A stretch of DNA of 34,729 nucleotides from Eubacteriales Family XIII. Incertae Sedis bacterium. GTDB taxonomy: Bacteria > Bacillota > Clostridia > Peptostreptococcales > Anaerovoracaceae. Made by a program: the position numbers and the translations under genes. Numbering within the stretch: position 1 is the first letter of the stretch; every line of letters starts with the position of its first letter. Below the pieces are notes generated by a model. It saw nothing but the letters and a program-made list of their open reading frames with translations. It had not been told where the DNA came from and made no database searches. The DNA is taken from contig JAISAW010000144.1 in assembly GCA_031266515.1 (NCBI GenBank), forward strand, positions 1 to 34,729. Reading direction: 5' to 3'. Positions 21,427 to 30,776 of the stretch are shown piece after piece.

Positions 21427-22857
21427 TCATTTATCGCGGTTCGGCGCACGGTCTGCATACTGCCTGGAAAATCCGCCTCTCGCCTCATCCTCTGTGATCT
21501 CACCGGCATTGACGCGCGCCATCAGCGCCACGTCGCAATCGCGGAGCCTGTAACCGAACAGGAGCAACAGGAAAGAAACGGCTCCGGCGATAACGGGCAG
21601 GATAGTGTACATACGCCATATCCATTCGATGGTCCCGACCGTTTGTACAGCGCCTTCCCCTTCAACGAAACCCACAGCCCCGAGCACAAACATACCGATG
21701 GCACCGGCTAAAGCCGCGGTGAGTTTTGCTGAGAAGGTCTGAATGGAAAAAGCCATGCCCTGCGCCCGTTCTCCTGTGACAAAATGGCCGTATTCGGCAC
21801 AATCGGCGGTAAACATGACCACCAATATCCCACCGGTGCTTACGAAGAAGGCGCGCGCAACGATGATAGCGAAGAAAAGCGCCATATTGCCATAGCCGGC
21901 AAAGTACATCAATACGCCCAATATCAGGTTGCATCCCATGCAAACCATGTATATGGTGAATTTGTCAATTCTCCTGATTAGCTGTTTGGCCAACAGGATG
22001 GAAACCAGCATTGGCAAAGTCATGACAAGCCCCAAAACGGAGATCCACTCCGTCCCGCCCAGACAGTAAATTGCAACGTAGTTTGTGATGGCCGTAGCGG
22101 TATTGGTGAGAGCCGCGACGATAAGGGCGCCGTTGAAGACCAGCAATGGCTTGTTGCTTGCCAGATAACGAAGCAAGTCACCGACGCTGGCGCTTTTCCC
22201 ACTATCCACATGATGGCGTTCCCTGGCTTTGAATCCGGTGGGGAGCATGGTGGCCATGGCCAGTACCGACATAATGGCGACCGTCATCGTCCATCCGATG
22301 GAAGGGAACAGAAGCGGGACCAGGATGGCGACCAACAGCCCGCCCACAAACATGAACAGGCGATTGAGCAGATACAGCCAGTCCCGCTCTTTGATATCTT
22401 TTGTCATGCTTGTGGCCAGGGCGAAAATAGGTACGTCACAGATGGTGTAAGCCGTATCCCACAACATGTAAGCCACCGCCGCCCAGATCGCTTTGATCTG
22501 TACGCTCACGTCCGCAGGTATGGCGAACAATAGAATGGTGGCGGCCGGGATAAGAAAACTCGATAACCGTACCCAAGGGATAAATTTCCCCGATTTCAGG
22601 CGGGACTTGTCCACAATGATACCAAAAAGTGGGTCGTTCACTGCGTCCCAGACCTTCGCAACAATGAAGATCCCGCCCACAAGTACAGCGGGAATGCCCG
22701 AATCTGTCATGTATAGCTGAAGAAAATTGCCGACGATCATGAAGAACATCATCTGCCCAAAGGCGTACGCCCCGTAGGAAAGCCTTTCTCCTCTGCTCGT
22801 CTGGTACGGAATGCCGGAACCCTGTCTGTCTTTGCCCGAATTGATATCTTTTGCCAC
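21427..22857 (-). CDS. GPH-family sugar:cation symporter
   Basis: A 476-residue, ~12-helix inner-membrane transporter of the glycoside-pentoside-hexuronide family (MelB/XynP/UidB type) within the major facilitator superfamily. Typical elements are LSYGAYAFGQMMFFMIVGNFLQLYMTDSG at the start, KVWDAVNDPLFGIIVDKSRLKSGKFIPWVR for helix 2 and loop, and MLWDTAYTICDVPIFALATSMTKDIKERDWL. The first GTG (22866) is too near the AAAGGA site, so GTG 22857 (MAKDINSGK) at 10 nt is chosen. It begins 18 nt after the beta-mannosidase stop, so the pair forms an operon and the substrate is probably a mannoside or mannobiose-like product. Confidence 0.9.
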   Translation of the reverse strand: MAKDINSGKDRQGSGIPYQTSRGERLSYGAYAFGQMMFFMIVGNFLQLYMTDSGIPAVLVGGIFIVAKVWDAVNDPLFGIIVDKSRLKSGKFIPWVRLSSFLIPAATILLFAIPADVSVQIKAIWAAVAYMLWDTAYTICDVPIFALATSMTKDIKERDWLYLLNRLFMFVGGLLVAILVPLLFPSIGWTMTVAIMSVLAMATMLPTGFKARERHHVDSGKSASVGDLLRYLASNKPLLVFNGALIVAALTNTATAITNYVAIYCLGGTEWISVLGLVMTLPMLVSILLAKQLIRRIDKFTIYMVCMGCNLILGVLMYFAGYGNMALFFAIIVARAFFVSTGGILVVMFTADCAEYGHFVTGERAQGMAFSIQTFSAKLTAALAGAIGMFVLGAVGFVEGEGAVQTVGTIEWIWRMYTILPVIAGAVSFLLLLFGYRLRDCDVALMARVNAGEITEDEARGGFSRQYADRAPNRDK

Positions 22858-22875
22858 GTCAATCACATCCTTTCG

Positions 22876-25416
22876 CTATCGAAACAAAATCCTGAACAGA
22901 AACCAATAGATAAAATTCTTCTTCCTCATCATCATGAAAGCGCGCAGCAGTATATCAAGGTTGTTTCGGGGCTTCACGTCGGCAAGAGTCTTTATCTTCA
23001 ACCCACTTTCAAATGCCCGTTTGTCCATTCCGTCCGGCAGCCTGGCCGTAACCGTAACGCTCTCGCCTGCGGGGATATCAAAGAAATTGTCCGACCAGGG
23101 CGCAGTCACGCCCTCCATTTCAAGAAATACATGCCGTGCGTAGCCGGTTGAGGACAACTCCAGCGTGACGGCGCCTCCGTCCTCTCTGCAGTTGTATTCG
23201 ACCTGTGCCTGAGGCAGGTTTGCAGCCTTATCCGGAACCAACAGCCACCTTTTTATATCCTTTACGCCGCTTTCATCCAGCAGGCGCCCCTCCAGCACGG
23301 CATCTGTTTTTTTTCTGCCCTTCAATATATCGGCAAAACGCAATACTGCCGCTTTTTCGGAAGCGACCGGCCCCACCGCTATTTCTATTTCGCCATCGCT
23401 GACGGGGTGCCCGAAAAAATCCTTCAGAGTCCATTCCAGGCGGCCGTGGAATTCCCGGGGATATTCATTGACGACGGAAATCTCGACCCTGTCTCGAAAA
23501 CAATCGCCGGAAAGACAGAGCGTTTTATTGAAATGCCGCGATTGATAGAGGACCGCCTTCAGCTGCTTCCCGTAATCAATGCCCGCCCATGACGCCACAG
23601 GCCAACAGTCGTTCATTTGCCAGAAGACCGCGCCGTTCTGCCTGCCGATATTGCGCCGCCAGCAATCGGTGGCAAAGTGCACAGTATCGGCCTGCACCAA
23701 TTGGGAAAGATAGACGTAGTCCTCAAGCCTGGCAGGGTTCCTGTATTTTGCCAGTAGATAGTACAGGATTTTCTCATTTCCGCCCGGGCATTTCTGATGC
23801 GACTGCATTACCGGGTCGAACAGCCCGGGATCGGGATCGTCAGTGAAGGTACGGATCGTATGCATTGAAGGCATTGATTCCATACCGTATTCAGAGCAAA
23901 AGCGCGTGGGGAATTTTCGGAAGGCTTCGATGGGCCGCATACCGTGCCAAATCTGCCACAGGTGTGTGTCTCCCCGTATTTGCCCCTCTTTCATGTTGTA
24001 TGGCCGTTCGCTCGCAGAACCGGAAGAAGGCGAGCCTGGCCAATAAGCTGTCACGCCGTCCAATTCGGCTACCCACCCTCTGAGGACATTGTGGTAAAAG
24101 TCCGGATTGCTTTGCAATACCTTTGGCCATTTCCCCCAGGCTTTGACGAAAACTTCGGTTTCATTGTTTCCGCACCACAGCGCCAGGCTTGCCCTATGGC
24201 GCAGGCGGCGTACATTGTCCTCCACCTCTGCGTGTACATTGTCCAGAAAACTTTTTTCATAGAAAGGGTAGGGGTTGCAGGCAAAGATGAAATCCTGCCA
24301 TACCAGAATGCCGTTTCTGTCGCAGGCGTCGTAAAAATCCTCACTTTCATACATGCCGCCGCCCCATACCCTAAGCATATTCATGTTGGCACGTTTAGCG
24401 GTTTCCACGTAAAAATCCACCGTTTCCCTGTCTGCTCGGGTTATAAAAGAGTCGGGAGGGATCCAGTTGGCGCCTTTTGCGAAAACAGGTACGCCATTTA
24501 CCACAAAACGAAATTGGTGGCCGTGGGAGTCGGGCGCTGTATCAAGTTCAACGGTGCGCAGGCCGATTTGGCGTCTGAATCGGTCCGCTTCCTTTCCGTT
24601 TTGCGCTATGGACAGATCCAGGCGATACAGCGGCTGTTCGCCAAGGCCATTGCACCACCACAATCTTGGGTTTTCCACACAAATATCCCAGCGCAGAGAG
24701 GCGCCTTCCGCAGCAGTATGCAGAACTGCCTTTTTCCCGTTCGGTTCGATGATGGCCAGCTTACCCTCAACGCCTGAGGCCTTGGCGTCGCTTAGCTTCG
24801 CGGCGACACGGATGGTGACTGCCCCTTCCCTGTGTTCCTGCCATATGCGCAGGTCCGTCACTCGGATATCGAAGGCTTCCAGGCCGATGCTCCGCGCCAC
24901 TCCGGCCGGCGGCAGTTTTGGGCCCCAGTCCCAACCAAAGTGGCAAGGCGTCTTGCGCAGATGCCCGACTCCGTCCACAGGGTTCATTGGTTTCGGCAAG
25001 GGATCGGATTTTTGTTTGGCCTCAATATAGCCATATGGGTCGGAGAAATCGAGCGTGATGCTGTTTTCGCCGGATACGCACAGGCCTTTGACGTCCAATC
25101 GCCAAACGCGATTGATGTTGTCGGTTTTCCCTGCGGCCTTCCCATTGATTGAGATGGAGCAAAGAGTATCCAGGCCGTCGGCGACAAGCTCAAGATGCTT
25201 TGCTTTCAGAGTTTCTTCATCCAACAGGAACGTGCGCGTGTAGCGATAGTCATGCCTGGCCCATTCGCCTGCTTCGATTTCGTTCTCGCCGTAGTATGGG
25301 TCGGGCATGCCGTTCGCCATAAGGTCAAGGTACGTGCATCCCGGCAATCGTCCGGGTATGGGCTCCGCCCCGTCCCGGTTGAGCCGCCATTTTCCTGAAA
25401 GATCAATGGTTTTCAT
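22876..25416 (-). CDS. Beta-mannosidase-like glycoside hydrolase, family 2
   Basis: An 846-residue GH2 enzyme removing terminal beta-mannose residues from manno-oligosaccharides or N-glycan cores; no signal peptide, so it acts inside the cell. The N-terminal jelly-roll (IDLSGKWRLNRDG, PGCTYLDLMANG) and HFGWDWGPKLPPAG are typical of the beta-mannosidase subgroup, as is LRVWGGGMYESEDFYDACDRNGILVWQDF. The acid/base Glu419 is in WCGNNE and the nucleophile Glu509 in RFCSEYGMESMPS. ATG 25416 (MKTIDLSGKW) is preferred; CGGGGT stands 7 nt upstream, and an ATG 6 nt earlier is equally possible. It is first gene of the operon with the GPH transporter, divergent from an AraC regulator. Confidence 0.93.
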   Translation of the reverse strand: MKTIDLSGKWRLNRDGAEPIPGRLPGCTYLDLMANGMPDPYYGENEIEAGEWARHDYRYTRTFLLDEETLKAKHLELVADGLDTLCSISINGKAAGKTDNINRVWRLDVKGLCVSGENSITLDFSDPYGYIEAKQKSDPLPKPMNPVDGVGHLRKTPCHFGWDWGPKLPPAGVARSIGLEAFDIRVTDLRIWQEHREGAVTIRVAAKLSDAKASGVEGKLAIIEPNGKKAVLHTAAEGASLRWDICVENPRLWWCNGLGEQPLYRLDLSIAQNGKEADRFRRQIGLRTVELDTAPDSHGHQFRFVVNGVPVFAKGANWIPPDSFITRADRETVDFYVETAKRANMNMLRVWGGGMYESEDFYDACDRNGILVWQDFIFACNPYPFYEKSFLDNVHAEVEDNVRRLRHRASLALWCGNNETEVFVKAWGKWPKVLQSNPDFYHNVLRGWVAELDGVTAYWPGSPSSGSASERPYNMKEGQIRGDTHLWQIWHGMRPIEAFRKFPTRFCSEYGMESMPSMHTIRTFTDDPDPGLFDPVMQSHQKCPGGNEKILYYLLAKYRNPARLEDYVYLSQLVQADTVHFATDCWRRNIGRQNGAVFWQMNDCWPVASWAGIDYGKQLKAVLYQSRHFNKTLCLSGDCFRDRVEISVVNEYPREFHGRLEWTLKDFFGHPVSDGEIEIAVGPVASEKAAVLRFADILKGRKKTDAVLEGRLLDESGVKDIKRWLLVPDKAANLPQAQVEYNCREDGGAVTLELSSTGYARHVFLEMEGVTAPWSDNFFDIPAGESVTVTARLPDGMDKRAFESGLKIKTLADVKPRNNLDILLRAFMMMRKKNFIYWFLFRILFR

Positions 25417-25537
25417 CAACATACCCCGTTTCCCGGCGCGCCTGTGGATGTTCGGGCATTCGCCGTACAGCCTATACTCAGGGACTGTCAGGACATACCT
25501 GTCTGCTTTCCGAACAGCAGCCATGCCTGAATAATTG

Positions 25538-25569
25538 GTGAATAGTTATGACGTCCAGTACATATTCAC
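25538..25569. promoter_or_regulatory. Inverted repeat between mannosidase and AraC genes
   Basis: GTGAATA (25538-25544) and TATTCAC (25563-25569), 7-bp perfect arms with an 18-bp spacer, in the 224-bp divergent intergenic region. The position suits a shared regulatory site for the adjacent AraC regulator, though the wide spacer is unusual for a single dimer site. Confidence 0.45.
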
Positions 25570-25640
25570 AGTTGCATTTTATCGACGGGCAAAGTATCTT
25601 TATTGCATAAATATATTTTTTTATGAAAGGATGTGTGCTT

Positions 25641-26363
25641 TTGTCCCGTCTACAAGCGGAGCGGGCGGCCAGACAGATGATCATGAGCGGATACCGCCAC
25701 CATACCTGGGAGGAGGAACGCAGGGCGTACAACGCGCTGTTCCTGCTTGAGAGGGAGGAATTTGTCGAGGTCATCAATTCCCAAAATGCCAACGACGTCT
25801 TGCTCAATTACAAGGAGGTACTGGCACCGACCTCCTTGCGCGCCGTCCAAAACGCCCTCATCTGCCTTATATCGTCAGTCTGCCGGATCGCCATCGAACT
25901 TGGCGTAGACGTGGAGCTGAGCTTTGCTCTCAGCGATTATTACATCAACCTTTTGGAAACCCTGACTGATGAAGAGTCGCTCCTGGCGCTTTCAAGGCAA
26001 ATCCTGCTGCATTACTTTGACCTTGCCCAAAACGCAAGCAGGCAACATTATTCAAAACCCATCATCGGCGCGATGCGCTATATCGGGAGGAATCTTTACG
26101 GCGTTTGCAGGGTGTCGTCTGTCGCCGCCTATGTGGGGCTGGAAGTCCACTATTTTTCCAAACTGTTTTCAAAAGAGGCGGGGCTGTGCCCAAGCAAGTA
26201 CATCATGCAGCGCAAGTTGGAGGAAAGCAAACGCCTGTTGGAGGAATTGCATACGAACGTGACGACTGTCGCTGAATCGCTGGGTTTTTGTGACACCGCC
26301 CATTTTTCCCGTTGCTTCAAAGCAGCGTACGGCGTATCCCCTTCGCGTACAGTCGATCTGTAA
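25641..26363 (+). CDS. AraC-family regulator of the mannoside operon
   Basis: A 240-residue regulator lacking the usual cupin sensor. A helical N-terminal region (to about 130) is followed by the AraC DNA-binding domain: VSSVAAYVGLEVHYFSKLFSKEAG and TTVAESLGFCDTAHFSRCFKAAYGVSPS. The reading frame is open to an ATG at 25623, but that ATG has no ribosome site; AAAGGA at 25626-25631 is ideally spaced (8 nt) for a TTG at 25641, which I chose. It is transcribed away from the beta-mannosidase and GPH transporter genes and is the likely activator of that operon. The middle region resembles that of the AraC regulator at 16897-18054, so the two may be distant paralogues. Confidence 0.85.
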   Translation: MSRLQAERAARQMIMSGYRHHTWEEERRAYNALFLLEREEFVEVINSQNANDVLLNYKEVLAPTSLRAVQNALICLISSVCRIAIELGVDVELSFALSDYYINLLETLTDEESLLALSRQILLHYFDLAQNASRQHYSKPIIGAMRYIGRNLYGVCRVSSVAAYVGLEVHYFSKLFSKEAGLCPSKYIMQRKLEESKRLLEELHTNVTTVAESLGFCDTAHFSRCFKAAYGVSPSRTVDL

Positions 26364-26385
26364 CCCAAAAGAACCCAAAAGGGAC

Positions 26386-26396
26386 GGGGGGGGGGG
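26386..26396. repeat. G11 homopolymer tract
   Basis: Eleven consecutive G residues just past the AraC stop codon, preceded by two AACCCAAAAG-like repeats (26362-26382). It lies between convergent genes, outside any coding sequence, so slippage would not switch a gene off; it may also be an assembly-sensitive length. Confidence 0.85.
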
Positions 26397-26468
26397 TGTG
26401 TTATGCGTATTCCCTTCCGCGCGTTAGCCGGATGAAATATACGAAGGGTAGCGATGGTTGTGATTGAG

Positions 26469-28070
26469 TCATAGTCTCGCGAATTTTTTTGCCCCTGGGA
26501 CTGCGAGCCACGCGAAGATCAAAGCGCTGCCGAGGGCGAACGCCGCGCCAGTGCACCACAGGTACGCCGATATGGAAAGAAATTGCCTGAACGCAAAAAC
26601 CCAGGCAAGCCCGAACACCGCAAGGGCACCGATGGCACCGAACATGGCGACGATAGCTGACATCCCCTGTTTGACAGCACTGACTTCGTTGGTCCAGTCG
26701 AGTTTCGGGATATTGAGGTTTATCGCAAGCCCGGCGGTCGCGGTAAAAGCGCACCACGCCTGAGGGACCAGTATCAATGCGGCTTTGTCTGCAAGGCTGT
26801 CCGCCAAAACCGCTGCGCCGCAAATTGACGCAACCAGACAGGGAAGCCCACACATGGCCAGGTGCGCGCATATCTTTGAAAGCATCACCGTCCCTGTCGG
26901 CGCGGGGATGCTCTTCGCTATCCACAGGTTGCTTCCTTCGAGGGATATGAGGGATGAGCTGAGATTGTTTAACGACCCAAGCACCATGAGCATGATGGCC
27001 ATCAAAGGCACCAAAGGCAATTCGCCGAGCATCGGCGCTATCTGGTCTATGTATGAAAACAGCGCAGCCTTCCTGACGACGAGCATGACGGCTACGATGA
27101 GCATGAACAGCGAACCGAGAGACGCGTTCAGTATGATCGCAGGTTTGTTCAGGCAGTGCAAAAGATCTTTCTTTGTAAGCGCCCACAACGCGCCCCGCTC
27201 CTTCGAGGCCTTTTCCCTGTAGACCGTTTTGGCGGCACCGCGGCGCGCCATGAGGATCCTCATATAGTTCGTGCGGAGCAGCAACACTGTGATTGCAAAA
27301 GGTACCAGCGCCCAGAGCATGAACAGGAAGGTGTCTGTCACGCTGGCTTCGGCGATGCTCTTGCCGAATGAATAGAACGGCGGAAGGCTTTTACGAAACG
27401 CCTCCGCAATCGCGCTTCCGTTCATAAGCAGCTTCACCAGATATCTCTGCAGGTTTGAAACACCATAAAAATAGGCAGCCAAAAAGACTATGCCGATCAC
27501 GAATGACACGATGTTTTTGTGCTTCAGCCGGGATGTGACCGAGCCGAGCACCCACGCCAAAAGCAGTGTAACGGCAAGCGCCATCAAAGGCAAAAGCAAA
27601 TTCACGAGGAAGAAAATAAGCATGCCAGCGGCGGTGGCATACCCTCCTCTCACCCATGGTACGAAAGCCGACAGGGCTATCAGCGTCGTAAAGGCATACT
27701 CGCCGGCGATGATGACCAGCAGCCGGCTGATGAGGATGGCTGATGGGTTTATCGGCATGGCAAGCAGGCGTTCGTTGTCTCGGGCGCTGAATATCTGCGA
27801 AGTAGCGGAAAAAACAGTCCCCACCACGCACATCGCAAACGCCGAAACCCCGAGCAGCGTGAAATACATCCAGCCGATCCCCGCGCCAAAGAGCGGCTCC
27901 AGCAGGGTTTCAAACATAAGGGAAAACATCATGAAAGCAGCCCCTGCAAGAACGGCCGCAATGAGCACAAACATAGCAGTTTTCGTACTGTCACCGCCGC
28001 CTTTCCTGTCCGGCTTTATGATGGTCGCCGCCAGCGATCTCAGATTGAGGATAAAGAGTTTTCCTATCAT
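26469..28070 (-). CDS. ABC transporter permease (large, ABC-2-type exporter)
   Basis: A 533-residue integral membrane protein with about 12 hydrophobic segments, e.g. MFVLIAAVLAGAAFMMFSLMF, FFLVNLLLPLMALAVTLLLAW and FVIGIVFLAAYFYGVSNL. A cytoplasmic loop NERLLAMPINPSAILISRLL near the first third is typical of large two-unit ABC-2 export permeases. GTG 28088 is an alternative start, but ATG 28070 (MIGKLFILNLRSL) has GGGAG upstream, inside the end of the preceding gene. It starts 8 nt after the ATPase stop codon, so the two certainly form one transporter. The substrate is unknown. Confidence 0.85.
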   Translation of the reverse strand: MIGKLFILNLRSLAATIIKPDRKGGGDSTKTAMFVLIAAVLAGAAFMMFSLMFETLLEPLFGAGIGWMYFTLLGVSAFAMCVVGTVFSATSQIFSARDNERLLAMPINPSAILISRLLVIIAGEYAFTTLIALSAFVPWVRGGYATAAGMLIFFLVNLLLPLMALAVTLLLAWVLGSVTSRLKHKNIVSFVIGIVFLAAYFYGVSNLQRYLVKLLMNGSAIAEAFRKSLPPFYSFGKSIAEASVTDTFLFMLWALVPFAITVLLLRTNYMRILMARRGAAKTVYREKASKERGALWALTKKDLLHCLNKPAIILNASLGSLFMLIVAVMLVVRKAALFSYIDQIAPMLGELPLVPLMAIMLMVLGSLNNLSSSLISLEGSNLWIAKSIPAPTGTVMLSKICAHLAMCGLPCLVASICGAAVLADSLADKAALILVPQAWCAFTATAGLAINLNIPKLDWTNEVSAVKQGMSAIVAMFGAIGALAVFGLAWVFAFRQFLSISAYLWCTGAAFALGSALIFAWLAVPGAKKFARL

Positions 28071-28078
28071 GTTTTCGC

Positions 28079-28798
28079 CTACTCCCACTCATCGTCTTCG
28101 TCAAGTTCGAAAAACAGTTCTTCCAGCGAGGAGTCTCCGCGGATCTCGTCCATGCCGCCGGACGCCACAAGCCGGCCGTCTTTGATGATCGCAACTTTGT
28201 CGCAGAGCTTTTCCGCCACTTCAAGTATATGGGTCGAGAAAAATACCGCGCCTCCATGATCGCATTTTTCGCGCATCAAGTCTTTCATCGTGCGAGACGC
28301 CTTCGGATCGAGCCCCACAAACGGTTCGTCGAACACGAGGAAATCCGGATCGTGTATGAAGGCTGAAATAAGCGCGAGCTTCTGCTTCATGCCGTGGGAA
28401 TATGCAGATATCGATTGGGCGAGGTCAGACGACAGCTCGAAGATATCCGCATACTTCCGGATACGTTCCCGGCGGTCTTCCGCACTGACGCCATACACGT
28501 CGGCGATGAAGTTCAGGTATTTGATCCCTGAGAGAAAGTCGTACAGGTCGGGATTGTCCGGGATGAAGGCGGTGCGCCGCTTGCACTCAAGAGGCTCTTT
28601 TTTCACAGATTTGCCAGCGATATAGATCTCCCCGCCATCAAACTCAATGACTCCGCACACTGCTTTCAGCGTCGTGGTCTTGCCCGCGCCGTTGTGGCCG
28701 ATGAAGCCGTATATTTCCCCGGGGGCTATGTGCAGCGACAGATCGTCTACAGCCCGCCGCCCGCCGTATGTCTTGACTAAATGTTCTATCCTCAGCAT
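28079..28798 (-). CDS. ABC transporter ATP-binding protein
   Basis: A 239-residue ATPase. Walker A is GHNGAGKTTT, the signature is the degenerate SAYSHGMKQKLALISAF, Walker B is DFLVFDEPFVGLDP, and the switch His is in FFSTHIL. It begins MLRIEHLVKTYGGRRAVDDLSL, with ATG 28798 after AAAGGA; the in-frame start at 28828 lacks a site. The C-terminal tail is acidic (SSLEELFFELDEDDEWE). It lies 110 nt after the small permease gene, so it may share the GntR-led transcript or use a promoter in that gap. Confidence 0.93.
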   Translation of the reverse strand: MLRIEHLVKTYGGRRAVDDLSLHIAPGEIYGFIGHNGAGKTTTLKAVCGVIEFDGGEIYIAGKSVKKEPLECKRRTAFIPDNPDLYDFLSGIKYLNFIADVYGVSAEDRRERIRKYADIFELSSDLAQSISAYSHGMKQKLALISAFIHDPDFLVFDEPFVGLDPKASRTMKDLMREKCDHGGAVFFSTHILEVAEKLCDKVAIIKDGRLVASGGMDEIRGDSSLEELFFELDEDDEWE

Positions 28799-28908
28799 TT
28801 GGATTCCTTTCGTCCGTGAAGTGTGCACGACCGACAGTATTATTACACATCAGGGAAGTTAAGGCAAAGCCGAGTCTCATCCCTTGCGTCTGAACAGTAG
28901 GGCCATTC

Positions 28909-29580
28909 CTATAAATCCCGTTTGTCATACAAATAAACCGACAGATGGTATGACACGAAGAACAGCGTCGCGCCAATGGCGAACATCGCTGCGCACACTG
29001 TGCCCGTATTCTCAGACCAGTACGTCAGCCATCCGGAAAAAAGATCCATCCTTGTGTTCAATAACGCTACTGCCGCCCCGGCCAACATTGACACAAAGAC
29101 CACCGGTATATAGAATCCGAAAACTTTTCCCTTTTCATAACCCATGCGGAACATCACAGGGTACATGGTCAGATTGGTAAAACCGCCTAATGCGAAACCG
29201 AAAAAACACATAAGTGCGACTATTTTCGGGTTTATCCCAAATGTAAACGCGCCGAATACCAGCACCCGTGCCGTCATCATGATGATCGCCCCGCAGCAGG
29301 TGAGCGCAACCGCGAGCAGCAATATCATAAAGGCGAACCGCCCCCGCACTATGCTTTTTCTTGAAACCGGCAACGACAGGTAGAGTTGGTTGAGGTTGCC
29401 TTTTTCCTCCACCGCGAAGGTGTTCATCGAAAACGTTATCGCCATATACGCGGACAGGGGAATGATCGCCATTTTCAATCCGGTAGCGCAAAAGAGCACG
29501 ACGATTCCTGCTACTACAAGGAGCCTCCAGTGGTGCGACTTTATTGCGAGCCAATCCGTCCTGATCATTTTGAGAGTCAT
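28909..29580 (-). CDS. ABC-2-type transporter permease
   Basis: A 223-residue membrane protein with about six hydrophobic segments (LLVVAGIVVLFCATGLKMAIIPLSAY, FAFMILLLAVALTCCGAIIMM, FGFYIPVVFVSMLAGAAVALL, GTVCAAMFAIGATLFFVSYHL). The motif AVEEKGNLNQLYLSLPVSRKSIVRGRF is typical of ABC-2 permeases paired with YtrB/BcrA-type ATPases. Its ATG overlaps the stop codon of the upstream ATPase by 4 nt (ATGA), indicating translational coupling. The substrate is unknown, possibly a peptide antibiotic or lipid by analogy with related loci. Confidence 0.88.
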   Translation of the reverse strand: MTLKMIRTDWLAIKSHHWRLLVVAGIVVLFCATGLKMAIIPLSAYMAITFSMNTFAVEEKGNLNQLYLSLPVSRKSIVRGRFAFMILLLAVALTCCGAIIMMTARVLVFGAFTFGINPKIVALMCFFGFALGGFTNLTMYPVMFRMGYEKGKVFGFYIPVVFVSMLAGAAVALLNTRMDLFSGWLTYWSENTGTVCAAMFAIGATLFFVSYHLSVYLYDKRDL

Positions 29581-30362
29581 CCGACTTTCCCCCTTTCAAA
29601 GTAGACCACTATGTCATCAAGCGTCGGCGCTTCGGCCACAACCGTCTGCGGCAAACCTCCAATCCTGTCCATGAGGCGCAGTTCATCAAGGCCGTTTCCG
29701 CGGACGAGCGCGTACTTTTCGAGCAGCACGTCCTTCTCATCGTCGAACACGATCTTCCCATCTGATATGAAAATGATGCGGTCGGCGAATTTCTCCAAAT
29801 CGCTCGTGATATGCGTCGAGAAGAAAATCGTCTTCGTCTCATCAAGCAGGTAGTCGCGCATGGTATCTATAATCTCTTCGCGCACGACGGGATCGAGCCC
29901 TCCGGTCGGTTCATCAAGCAATAGCAGCTTCGCATCGTGGGCGAGCGCGGCGGATATCCCGAGCTTCATCTTCATCCCCCGCGAAAAATCCTTGAATTTC
30001 TTGCGCTCCGGGAGCGAGAAAGTATCAAGGTATTTGCGCCAGACCTCCCCGTCCCAATGCTCGTAGTAAGGACGCAAAACTTTTTCCACGTCTTTGACGG
30101 TCCAGTCCTCCTGGTAGTAAGGCTGTTCGAACATCACACCCAGATCCGCTTTAAGAGATACGTCGCTGAACGGTTTGCCGAGTATGGAAATCTCGCCGCC
30201 ATCGGGGATTGCCATCCCGAGCAGGCATTTCAGTGTCGTCGTCTTACCTGCGCCGTTCCGTCCGACGAACCCGCATGCAAAGCCCGTCGGCACACTGAAA
30301 CTCACGTCAAGTGTGAAACCGTGATAGCTTTTTCGAAGGTTCCTGACTTCAATCGCATTCAT
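29577..30362 (-). CDS. ABC transporter ATP-binding protein (YtrB-like)
   Basis: A 261-residue ATPase. Walker A is GRNGAGKTTT, the signature is DFSRGMKMKLGISAALA, Walker B is KLLLLDEPTGGLDP, and the switch His is in FFSTHITSDLEKFAD. The C-terminal ~60 residues (LMDRIGGLPQTVVAEAPTLDDIVVYFERG) are the extension typical of exporter ATPases next to GntR/YtrA regulators. ATG 30362 follows GGAGGA and overlaps the end of the gntR-type gene by 14 nt. With the permease at 28909 it forms the first of two transporter units in the operon. Confidence 0.93.
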   Translation of the reverse strand: MNAIEVRNLRKSYHGFTLDVSFSVPTGFACGFVGRNGAGKTTTLKCLLGMAIPDGGEISILGKPFSDVSLKADLGVMFEQPYYQEDWTVKDVEKVLRPYYEHWDGEVWRKYLDTFSLPERKKFKDFSRGMKMKLGISAALAHDAKLLLLDEPTGGLDPVVREEIIDTMRDYLLDETKTIFFSTHITSDLEKFADRIIFISDGKIVFDDEKDVLLEKYALVRGNGLDELRLMDRIGGLPQTVVAEAPTLDDIVVYFERGKVG

Positions 30363-30753
30363 TGAATTTTTCCTCCAGCTTTTGTTTTAATTCCTTGAGT
30401 GTCAATCCCGCAGCCTTTCCCTTGACCGCGACGTTGGTGAGGTTTGCAGCGATCTCATCGAGATACTGCTTTCGTACTATCTCGCCTGGCAGCGCGTTCA
30501 CGAAGCACCCGCGGCCCTGTACCGTGGTGACAAGCCCTTCGTTCTCCAAATCGCTGTAAGCGCGTATCGTCGTGATATTGCTCACTTTGAGATCCCGCGC
30601 AAACCCTCTGACCGACGGCAGCATTTCTCCCGCATTCAGCCCGCCCGACATGATAAGGGCCTTTATCTGTTCTTTGATCTGTTCGTAAGCCGGCAAGCCG
30701 CTATGCAGCGATATGGTTACGGCTATGGTGGTGGTTGCGTCCGTGTTTGTCAA
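30349..30753 (-). CDS. GntR-family (YtrA subfamily) repressor
   Basis: A protein of about 134 residues with an N-terminal winged helix (SGLPAYEQIKEQIKALIMSGGLNAGEMLPSVRGFARDLKVSNITTIRAYSDLENEG) and a short C-terminal helical dimerisation tail, the YtrA architecture. No ATG start is in frame; TTG 30753 has GAGG at 8 nt and is chosen, with TTG 30771 as the alternative. An out-of-frame ATG at 30767 opens only five codons. It leads the ABC operon from a near-consensus promoter with a palindrome over the 5' untranslated region, so it probably represses its own operon until an antibiotic-like ligand or stress appears. Confidence 0.9.
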   Translation of the reverse strand: MTNTDATTTIAVTISLHSGLPAYEQIKEQIKALIMSGGLNAGEMLPSVRGFARDLKVSNITTIRAYSDLENEGLVTTVQGRGCFVNALPGEIVRKQYLDEIAANLTNVAVKGKAAGLTLKELKQKLEEKFNECD

Positions 30754-30776
30754 TGGCGTCGCCTCATCCAAAATTT

